Assembly: GCA_023410975.1 (NCBI GenBank)
Contig: JAEYPG010000516.1
Location: forward strand, 1-12,130
DNA from: Pseudomonadota bacterium
GTDB taxonomy: Bacteria; Pseudomonadota; Gammaproteobacteria; Burkholderiales; Burkholderiaceae_C
Direction: 5' to 3'
DNA length: 12,130 nucleotides
This document shows, piece by piece, positions 7,042 through 12,130 of the stretch. The number at the start of each line of letters is the position of its first letter. The first letter of the stretch is position 1. The notes under the pieces were generated by a model. That model made no database searches. It had not been told where the DNA came from and was given only the letters and a program-made list of their open reading frames with translations. A program made the translations under genes and the position numbers.

Positions 7042-7968
7042 ATGAACCGCAGCAACATCAGCCTCATCGGCGCTCCCACCGACGTGGGCGCCAGCGCCCG
7101 CGGCGCCAGCATGGGCCCGGAGGCGCTGCGCGTGGCGCGCATCGGCCCGCTGCTGGGCGAGATGGGCCTTGATGTGGTGGACCGCGGCAACCTCACCGGC
7201 CCGGCCAACCCCTGGCTGCCGCCGGTGGAGGGCTACCGCCACTTCGACGAAGTGCTGGCCTGGAACCACGCGGTGCACGAGGCGGTGTACGCGGAGCTGC
7301 AGACGGGCCGCTTCCCGATCCTGCTGGGCGGCGACCACTGCCTGGGGCTGGGCTCCATCAGCGCCGTGGCGCGCCACTGCCGAGACAGCGGCCAGAAGCT
7401 GCGCGTGCTCTGGCTCGATGCGCATGCCGACTTCAACACCGACCAGATCACGCCCAGCGGAAACATCCACGGCATGCCCGTGGCCTGCCTGTGCGGCTAC
7501 GGCCCCCGCCCGCTGGTGGAGATCGGCGGCCACGTGCCGGCGGTGAGCCCCAAGTGGGTCAAGCAGATCGGCATCCGCAGCGTCGATGCCGGCGAGAAGC
7601 AGCTGCTGTACGACGCCGGGCTGGAGGTGTTCGACATGCGCTACATCGACGAGATGGGCATGCGCCACACCATGGAGCTGGCCCTGGCGACGATGGACGC
7701 CAACACGCACCTGCACGTGAGCTTCGACGTCGATTTCCTCGACCCCTCGTTCGCCCCCGGCGTGGGCACCACCGTCATGGGCGGCCCCACCTACCGCGAG
7801 GCACAGCTGTGCATGGAGATGATCGCCGACACCGGCCGGCTGGCCTCGCTGGACGTGATGGAGCTCAACCCAGCGCTGGACGTGCGCAACCGCACCGCCG
7901 AGGTCGCCGTGGACATGGTGCAGAGCCTCTTCGGCAAGAGCACGCTGGTGCGGCGCGCGGCGCGCTGA
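7042..7968 (+). CDS. rocF: arginase (ureohydrolase family, binuclear manganese)
   Basis: Hydrolyses L-arginine to L-ornithine and urea in the cytoplasm. It has 308 residues, a usual length. All metal ligands are present: His99 (GGDHC), Asp126, His128 and Asp130 (DAHAD), Asp229 and Asp231 (FDVDF). TPSGNIHGMP supplies the SGNxHG loop that binds the arginine alpha-carboxylate and separates arginases from agmatinases. Glu274 (MELNP) matches the guanidinium-binding Glu. GVGTTVMGGPTYRE is also typical of arginase. Start: ATG 7042 has a strong AGGAG (7031-7035) six bases upstream; the frame extends to ATG 6976, but those 22 residues are unlike the family, which begins with the ISLIGAPTD strand. No rocE, rocD or urease gene is in the window, so its place in nitrogen use is not shown. 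The REP-like element upstream suggests its own promoter, which I could not locate. Confidence 0.93.
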   Translation: MNRSNISLIGAPTDVGASARGASMGPEALRVARIGPLLGEMGLDVVDRGNLTGPANPWLPPVEGYRHFDEVLAWNHAVHEAVYAELQTGRFPILLGGDHCLGLGSISAVARHCRDSGQKLRVLWLDAHADFNTDQITPSGNIHGMPVACLCGYGPRPLVEIGGHVPAVSPKWVKQIGIRSVDAGEKQLLYDAGLEVFDMRYIDEMGMRHTMELALATMDANTHLHVSFDVDFLDPSFAPGVGTTVMGGPTYREAQLCMEMIADTGRLASLDVMELNPALDVRNRTAEVAVDMVQSLFGKSTLVRRAAR

Positions 7969-8000
7969 GGCCGCTCGCCATCGAGGCTGCGCAGGCACCA

Positions 8001-8034
8001 CGTTGAGGCCGCAACTGCGGCCTCAACGCCTTTA
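8001..8034 (+). terminator. intrinsic terminator between convergent arginase and phosphate-transporter genes
   Basis: A perfect 12-bp stem, CGTTGAGGCCGC (8001-8012) with GCGGCCTCAACG (8017-8028), and a 4-nt AACT loop, followed by CCTTTAAAA. The T-run favours the + strand (end of arginase), but the symmetric stem may also stop transcripts from the right, as the transporter stop is only 18 bp beyond it. Confidence 0.8.
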
Positions 8035-8045
8035 AAACCTCTCCC

Positions 8046-9740
8046 TCACCCCTGCTGCTGCACGTCCTGCACCGGCGGCACCTGCTGCAGCGCCGCCGCC
8101 GCCGTGGGACGCAGCCGCGTGTTGGCCAGCGCGCCGGCGGACTCCAGGATCGGGTAGGCGATGGAGCAGATGTGCGAGTTGATGCGCTTCAAGTCGCTGA
8201 TGAGGTCCAGGTGCAGGCTGCTGGTCTCGATGCTGTAGGGCGTGTTGGCCTGCAGCCGCACGATGTGCGTGGCGGCGTACTCGTGTTCCAGGGCGCGGAA
8301 GCGCGCCTTCTCCTCCAGCAGCTTCTGCGCGTCGTGCACGTTGCCGTCGAGGAACACGCTCATCCCGAGGCGCAGGTTCTGCAGCAGGCGCTGGTGTAGG
8401 TGCACGATCTCGGCCATGCCGGCGTCGGAGAGGCGGCGCTTCTTGCGGATCTTCTTGTCCTCGATGTCCTGCAGCACGCGCTCGATGATGTCGCCGATCT
8501 GCTCCATGTTGATGGTGAAGGAGACGATGTCGGTCCAGCGCCGGCCCTCGCGCTCCGACAGCGCCTCGCGCGAGATCTGCGTGAGGTAGAACTTGATGGC
8601 CGAGTACAGCGCGTCCACCGTGTCGTCCATCTTGCGCAGCTGCTGCGCCAGCGCCAGGTCGTCGTGGCGCAGCACGGGCTCGATGCCGCGCAGCATGGTC
8701 TCCACGATGTCGGCCTGGTGCAGCGCCTCGCGCGCGGCGCAGGTGATGGCCAGCGAGGGCGTCTCCAGCGCCATCGGGTCCAGGTGCTGCGGGCGCGCCG
8801 GCGCTGCCGGTGCCGGCGGCTCGGTGAGCCACTGCTCCAGCCAGCGGGCCAGCAGCGTCGTGGCGCCCACGAACAGCAGCGCCAGCGCCACGTTGAAGCC
8901 CAGGTGGAACAGCACCACCTGGCGCGCCACCGAGGGCGCGCTGGCCTGCAGCCAGGGAAGGATCTGCGGCAGCAGCGGCATCGCGATCAGGCAGCCCGCG
9001 ACCTTGAACATCAGGTTGCCCACCGGCAGCCGCCGCGTCGCCACCGAGCCGCGCAGCGTGGAGAGCACGCCCAGCACGCCGCTGCCGAGGTTGGCGCCCA
9101 GCACCAGGCCCAGCGCCACCAGCGGCGCCAGCAGCCCCTGCGCCGCCAGCGTGGCGGTGAGCAGCACGATGGCCAGGCTGGAGTAGGACAGCACCGCCAG
9201 CACCATGCCCATGAGCAGCTGCGGCACCACCTCGCGCGGCAGCGAGGCCAGCAGCGTGCGCACCACCGGCGAGGCCACCAGCGGGTGCGTGCTCTGCATG
9301 ATCAGGTGCAGCGCCAGCGTGATCAGGCCCAGGCCGATGAGCACGCGGCCCAGGCGCCCGGCGGCGCTCTTCTCGCGCGAGATGAACATCACCACGCCGA
9401 CGAAGATCAGCAGCGGCGACAGCCACGACAAGTCGAAGGAGAAGAACACCGTCATGAGGCTGGAGCCCATGTCGGCACCCAGCATCACCGCCAGCGCCGC
9501 CGAGGTCGGCACCAGCTGCCGCCCGACGAAGGAGGCCATGAGCATGCAGGTGGCGGTGCCCGACTGCAGCAGCATCGTCACCCCCATGCCCGCCAGCAGC
9601 GCCGAGGGACGCGAGCCCATGCCGCGCGCGAGCACGTACCGCAAGTTCTCGCCGAACATGCGCAGCACTCCGGTGCGCACGATGAAGGTGCCCCATACCA
9701 GCAGGGCAATGGCGGCCAGCAGATTCAGCAGCTCGGTCAT
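8046..9740 (-). CDS. Na+/phosphate cotransporter family protein with C-terminal PhoU-like domain (YjbB/NptA type)
   Basis: An inner-membrane carrier predicted to move inorganic phosphate with sodium. It has 564 residues. The N-terminal ~310 residues are strongly hydrophobic and contain the two inverted Na/Pi repeats. Repeat one has LLQSGTATC (57-65) and GADMGSS (88-94). Repeat two has LSYSSLA (184-190) and GANLGSG (215-221). These QS/YSS and GAxxGS motifs are the substrate-site hallmarks of the family. A Pro/Ala-rich linker (~307-320) leads to a cytoplasmic all-helical PhoU-like region (~335-540). Start: ATG at 9740 (MTELLNLL), with GGAAGAAG five bases upstream. The frame extends 15 residues further to 9785, but those are not membrane-like. 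Transported ion and direction are inferred from the family; some homologues work as exporters. A PHO-box-like repeat lies upstream. Confidence 0.92.
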   Translation of the reverse strand: MTELLNLLAAIALLVWGTFIVRTGVLRMFGENLRYVLARGMGSRPSALLAGMGVTMLLQSGTATCMLMASFVGRQLVPTSAALAVMLGADMGSSLMTVFFSFDLSWLSPLLIFVGVVMFISREKSAAGRLGRVLIGLGLITLALHLIMQSTHPLVASPVVRTLLASLPREVVPQLLMGMVLAVLSYSSLAIVLLTATLAAQGLLAPLVALGLVLGANLGSGVLGVLSTLRGSVATRRLPVGNLMFKVAGCLIAMPLLPQILPWLQASAPSVARQVVLFHLGFNVALALLFVGATTLLARWLEQWLTEPPAPAAPARPQHLDPMALETPSLAITCAAREALHQADIVETMLRGIEPVLRHDDLALAQQLRKMDDTVDALYSAIKFYLTQISREALSEREGRRWTDIVSFTINMEQIGDIIERVLQDIEDKKIRKKRRLSDAGMAEIVHLHQRLLQNLRLGMSVFLDGNVHDAQKLLEEKARFRALEHEYAATHIVRLQANTPYSIETSSLHLDLISDLKRINSHICSIAYPILESAGALANTRLRPTAAAALQQVPPVQDVQQQG

Positions 9741-10223
9741 GAATACTTCTTCCGGGTCACCCGGACGGCGCTGCCCTCCATCCATCCCTCACGGCGCGCG
9801 TCCTTTAAGGAGACCCGAGCGAGAAGCATGCCCGAACCCCGCATGTGGCGGCTACGCGTGTTTACATGAAACCGTGATGACGTTGCGATCTCGCCGCACC
9901 GCGTTCGTCAGCCTGGGGCGCAAAGCCCCTGGCAGCGGCATAGCGGCCGAGCGGCGATGCCAGCCGCCGTTCCAAGCTGTCCCTGGCACACCAAGAGACC
10001 TTCTGCGCAGGTGAGCTGCGCACCATAGCCTTGTATTTGCGGGCTGCCCAGGGAAAGAAAGGCGGCCCCGGCCAGTTGTGCGCAGTAATGCACAGCACCG
10101 GCCAATCTCCATTTCCGCCTCTACCCGTTCGTCCCGCAATTGGGCATAAATACATCCACGGTGCCGCGATGCAGTAAGGCGACACCGCTCCAGGCAATAA
10201 ATCGAAAGGAGGCTTTCATCAGA
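9741..10223. other. gene-poor intergenic stretch with several hairpins
   Basis: No ORF here has recognisable family motifs and none has both a credible start and typical codon use. Apart from the PHO-box-like repeat, two adjacent hairpins are visible. The first is GCC-T-GGGGC (9911-9919) with GCCCC-T-GGC (9925-9933), with a T-T mismatch and a 5-nt loop. The second is GCGGCAT (9935-9941) with ATGCC-A-GC (9957-9964), with a bulged A. Neither is followed by a U-tract on either strand. The first half is GC-rich like the neighbours; towards 10200 the sequence becomes AT-richer. Confidence 0.5.
9866..9883 (-). promoter_or_regulatory. PHO-box-like direct repeat upstream of the phosphate cotransporter
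   Basis: Read on the - strand this is ACGTCAT, CACG, GTTTCAT: two heptamers 11 bp apart, each matching 5 of 7 positions of the PhoB half-site CTGTCAT and both ending in TCAT. The 11-bp period is that of a real PHO box, and it lies 126 bp before the transporter start, reading towards it. No strong -10 was seen downstream (the CGTAGC region is poor). Ten of 14 matches is suggestive only. Confidence 0.4.
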
Positions 10224-10277
10224 ATGTTGAGTGAACAGACTGCTCCTGAAACTCCGGGAAGCGATAAATCTCAGTGA
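10224..10277 (+). CDS. possible 17-residue small ORF or leader peptide
   Basis: ATG 10224 opens a 17-codon frame (MLSEQTAPETPGSDKSQ) ending in TGA 10275-10277. It is preceded by AAAGGAGG (10205-10212), a nearly perfect Shine-Dalgarno, but with 11 bases of spacing, longer than ideal. It lies in the AT-rich dip upstream of the candidate sRNA. No known leader peptide is recognised; there is no run of one amino acid that would signal classical attenuation. It may be chance. Confidence 0.25.
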   Translation: MLSEQTAPETPGSDKSQ

Positions 10278-10298
10278 ATGATTTGAGATAATCTCCCT

Positions 10299-10494
10299 AT
10301 GTCTTGATGAATTGCAAGCGGGCTTTTCATACCCGTGGCACAGCCTTCGATGGCGTGTCGATCCGGCGACCTCCTGACTGCCGGCGAACATCGACAATCC
10401 CAGGGAATACCACCCTGCCGCCCAGGAAGCCGCTGTCACCACGGACATGGCAAGCCCCTCCCTCAAACGGCGCCTGCGGGCGCCGTTTCATTTT
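10299..10494 (+). ncRNA. candidate small regulatory RNA with an anti-Shine-Dalgarno loop and intrinsic terminator
   Basis: A chain of hairpins ends in a strong intrinsic terminator with no ORF of recognisable family inside it. Hairpin 1: TGTCGAT plus CCGGC (10356-10367) pairs with GCCGG (10380-10384) and ATCGACA (10390-10396), with CGAAC bulged; 12 bp in total. Its 12-nt loop contains ACCTCCT (10369-10375), the same bases as the anti-Shine-Dalgarno of 16S rRNA, so it could pair with ribosome sites of target mRNAs. Hairpin 2: CAGGG/CCCTG (10401-10405/10413-10417). Hairpin 3 is weak: GTC/GAC within GCC/GGC around 10430-10453. A single-stranded CCCCTCCC (10455-10462) precedes the terminator stem. 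The 5' end is unresolved: GATAAT (10287-10292) may be a -10, giving a start near 10299, but its -35 is poor, and TTGATG (10304-10309) with CATACC would give a shorter RNA. It could instead be a long leader of the 48-aa gene. No known RNA family is recognised. Confidence 0.45.
10465..10494 (+). terminator. strong intrinsic terminator of an orphan + strand transcript
   Basis: A perfect 10-bp stem, AAACGGCGCC (10465-10474) with GGCGCCGTTT (10479-10488), and a 4-nt TGCG loop, then CATTTT. The U-rich side is on the + strand; the other side is C-rich, so it does not serve the - strand. There is no recognised + strand protein gene upstream for about 2.5 kb, so it must end a non-coding or unrecognised transcript, or act as an attenuator 121 bp before the 48-aa gene. 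Confidence 0.8.
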
Positions 10495-10615
10495 CATGCA
10501 GCCTTTCACGCTGCAGCCTCGTTTCCGCCGCAAACCCCTCGTGGATGTTTCTCGACGGGCGCATAAACGGGACCTCACCACAGCGCCGCGCTGCCGGCGC
10601 GTCCAGGACCGAGCC

Positions 10616-10762
10616 ATGAACGCCCTCAAGGAATACCTGCTGCTGATCGCGATTTCGGTCTTCCTGGCAAATACCGTGGGCACGGCCTACGGCGAACTGG
10701 CGAACTCCCTGTTCAGCAACGTCGTGCTCAAGCTGGAGCAGGTACAGGCCATGGCGCGCTGA
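10616..10762 (+). CDS. 48-residue small membrane protein, function unknown
   Basis: ATG 10616 is preceded by AGGA (10605-10608) seven bases upstream, a well-placed ribosome site. The product begins MNALKEYLLLIAISVFLANT, with one hydrophobic segment at residues ~7-25 and a more polar amphipathic tail (ELANSLFSNVVLKLEQVQ) ending in MAR. It looks like a single-pass inner-membrane small protein with a short basic-acidic N terminus; no signal-peptidase site is obvious. The frame is open upstream to 10304, but those residues run through the terminator stem and look non-coding. I recognise no family. It is convergent with the helicase gene, whose stop is 102 bp away. The good ribosome site and hydrophobic pattern favour a real gene, but length makes certainty impossible. 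Confidence 0.6.
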   Translation: MNALKEYLLLIAISVFLANTVGTAYGELANSLFSNVVLKLEQVQAMAR

Positions 10763-10864
10763 AGTACGCCACCGGCCAAGCCGACGCCAGAAAGCGTACA
10801 GGCAGGCTCAGGACAAACAGCGCACAGGCTCGGAAGCTTGATGGCGCCGATATAAGCCCGGCGC

Positions 10865-12130
10865 TCAGTCCGTATCCGTCACGCCCAATATCCGGGCCAG
10901 CCGCTGCGCCAGTTTTTCGTTGCTGAGCTGCTCCCGCCACCGCTCCACCATCAACGGCACGGCCAGGGGACTGGGTGCCTTCAATTCCACCAGCAGCACA
11001 CGCTGCGCCGCCAGCCGGCGCAGCGTGTGCTCCAAGCGCCCGATTTCCAGCTCCTGCGCCAGCGCCTCGTTGCGCGCCTGCGCCAGCAGCAGGTTGTCCG
11101 GGTCATATTGGCGGAACACGTCGTAGAACAAACCACTCGACGCCTGCAATTGCCGCGCGCTCTTGGCCGCGCCCGGATAGCCACCGAATACCAGCCCCGC
11201 CACGCGCGCAATCTCCCGAAAGCGCCGTTGCGCCAGCTGCCGCGCGTCCAGGCTGGCCATCAGATCCGCCTCCAACTGCGCGTTGGCGAATATCGAGCCG
11301 TCCAGCAGCGGGCCCAGGTCCAGCGGGCGTGCGCTCAGCAATTCCAGCCCGTATTCGTTGACCGCCAGAGAAAAGGTATTGGCCTGCACCTGCGCCAGCC
11401 GCCAGGCCAGCAGTCCCGCCAGGCCCAGGTGCACCGGGCCGCCGGCGAAGGGGTAAATCCACAAATGGTGGCCCTCGCGCGAGCGATGGCGCTCGACCAG
11501 CAATTCGTCCGGCCCGGGCAGCCGGGACATGCCGGCCTGCAATTCCAGCATCGGCCGCGCCGCGCGCATCTCCGGCTCGTTGAATTCGCCCCGTGCCGCC
11601 TCGTGCAGCAGTTCGCGCAGGGCATGCGCCAACTCGTCGGACAGCGCCATGCGCGTGCCGGACCACACCGGGATGCGCCCGCTCTTCTTCGTGGCCCGCG
11701 TCACGTAGGCCGTGAGATCGCGCACCCGCACGAATTCCAGCAGCCGGCCGCCAAACCAGAAGCAGTCGCCCGGCGCCAGGCGGGCAATGAAACTCTCGTC
11801 GACGGTGCCCAGCGCGGCGCCGCCCAGCATGCGCAGCCGCATGACAGTCTCGGACACGATGGTCCCGACCTGCAGCCGGTGCCGGTGCGCGATGCCACGG
11901 TCCGTGACGCGGAAGCGCCCGTCCACCACCTGCAGCCGGTGGTATTGCGGGTAGGCCGCCAGGCTCGTGCCGCCCTGCCCCGCGAAGGCCAGCGCCCAGT
12001 CGAACTCCTCGCGCGTGAGATCGCGGTAGGCCGGAGCGCCGCGCACTTCCTCGAACAGCGCCGGCGCGCCCCAGCCCCCACCGGGCAGCGGCTCGGCCTC
12101 GAAGCCGCCGCCCAGCGCCACCGTCACCAG
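10865..12130 (-). CDS. Lhr-type DEXH-box helicase, C-terminal half (ligase-associated DNA damage response helicase), 5'-truncated by window edge
   Basis: The frame is open to the right edge and ends at TGA (complement of 10865-10867), giving 421 visible residues. The helicase motor domains lie beyond the edge. What is seen is the winged-helix and Lhr-core/DEAD-associated region: VGTIVSETVMRLRMLGG, then GTVDESFIARLAPGDCFWFGG, LEFVRVRDLTAYV, and an R/K-rich TRATKKSGRIPVWSG loop. Further on come LWIYPFAGGPVHLGLAGLL and NEYGLELLS. These features match the bacterial Lhr-core group called ligase-associated DNA damage response DEXH box helicase, usually ~800 residues, encoded with an ATP-dependent DNA ligase, a metallo-beta-lactamase-fold exonuclease and a metallophosphoesterase. 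Family knowledge says such helicases translocate 3'-5' on single-stranded DNA and unwind RNA-DNA hybrids. None of the partners is inside the window; any upstream ones would be to the right. ATG/GTG codons near 12127 are not the true start because the frame continues. Confidence 0.88.
   Translation of the reverse strand: MVTVALGGGFEAEPLPGGGWGAPALFEEVRGAPAYRDLTREEFDWALAFAGQGGTSLAAYPQYHRLQVVDGRFRVTDRGIAHRHRLQVGTIVSETVMRLRMLGGAALGTVDESFIARLAPGDCFWFGGRLLEFVRVRDLTAYVTRATKKSGRIPVWSGTRMALSDELAHALRELLHEAARGEFNEPEMRAARPMLELQAGMSRLPGPDELLVERHRSREGHHLWIYPFAGGPVHLGLAGLLAWRLAQVQANTFSLAVNEYGLELLSARPLDLGPLLDGSIFANAQLEADLMASLDARQLAQRRFREIARVAGLVFGGYPGAAKSARQLQASSGLFYDVFRQYDPDNLLLAQARNEALAQELEIGRLEHTLRRLAAQRVLLVELKAPSPLAVPLMVERWREQLSNEKLAQRLARILGVTDTD

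Noticed and set aside
5821..8001. 726-codon - strand open frame opposite the LOG and arginase genes
   Set aside because: Antisense shadow; both covered genes have all catalytic motifs on the + strand.
8400..9869. 489-codon + strand open frame opposite the phosphate transporter
   Set aside because: Rich in His, Gln and Arg with no membrane or domain pattern; it mirrors the transporter gene.
9828..9869. 13-codon + strand ORF after AAGGAG (9806-9811)
   Set aside because: The Shine-Dalgarno is 16 bases from the ATG, too far, and the ORF (MPEPRMWRLRVFT) has no sign of selection.
10336..10350. Sigma-54-like promoter (TGGCAC followed by TTCG)
   Set aside because: The -24 half matches, but the -12 half lacks the required GC dinucleotide at the right distance.
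9852..10466. 204-codon - strand open frame filling the gene-poor gap
   Set aside because: No recognisable motif, its start lies inside the terminator stem, it lacks a ribosome site and crosses all the hairpins. Low confidence that it is coding, though a protein search would settle it.
10844..10864. Hairpin GCGCCG/CGGCGC just before the helicase stop as a bidirectional terminator
   Set aside because: Only 6 bp with a 9-nt loop and no U-tract on either strand; too weak to call.

Overview
The window is a piece of a high-GC proteobacterial chromosome, most likely from the order Burkholderiales (Betaproteobacteria). That assignment rests on overall gene content and codon use (strong G/C third positions), not on any marker gene, so it is an inference. 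Almost all of it is ordinary core-type coding sequence.

Layout, left to right. Positions 1-2039 hold the 3' end of tamB, the inner-membrane/periplasmic half of the TAM outer-membrane assembly machine. A tRNA-Arg(CCU) follows at 2105-2179. Next comes a two-TM, periplasm-sensing diguanylate cyclase (2290-3522). A co-directional run on the + strand then carries a C-terminal processing protease (ctpA, 3705-5138), a MoeB/ThiF-type adenylyltransferase (5229-5990), a LOG-family Rossmann protein (6019-6921) and an arginase (7042-7968). ctpA ends at a good intrinsic hairpin. moeB and the LOG gene are only 28 bp apart and probably share a transcript. A REP-like palindrome separates the LOG gene from the arginase. 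The arginase converges on a Na+/phosphate cotransporter with a C-terminal PhoU region (8046-9740, - strand), and a 12-bp hairpin sits between the two stops.

The only accessory-looking part is the stretch from 9741 to about 10615. It has no convincing long gene. It contains a PHO-box-like direct repeat upstream of the phosphate transporter, a marked local GC dip (51 of 120 bases at 10201-10320 by hand count), and a tiny ORF behind a near-perfect Shine-Dalgarno. It also contains a series of hairpins ending in a textbook intrinsic terminator at 10465-10494. The first hairpin displays the sequence ACCTCCT, identical to the anti-Shine-Dalgarno core of 16S rRNA, in its loop. I read this as a candidate small regulatory RNA and consider it the most interesting item here. 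It is followed by a 48-residue single-membrane-segment protein (10616-10762).

The right end (10865-12130, - strand) is the C-terminal half of an Lhr-type DEXH helicase of the ligase-associated DNA damage response group. Its partners, if present, should lie beyond the right edge. No partner gene follows its stop inside the window.

I found no mobile element, CRISPR array or defence island. The window does not obviously contain a new multi-gene system. The candidate sRNA, the 48-aa protein and the PHO-box candidate are the parts worth testing.
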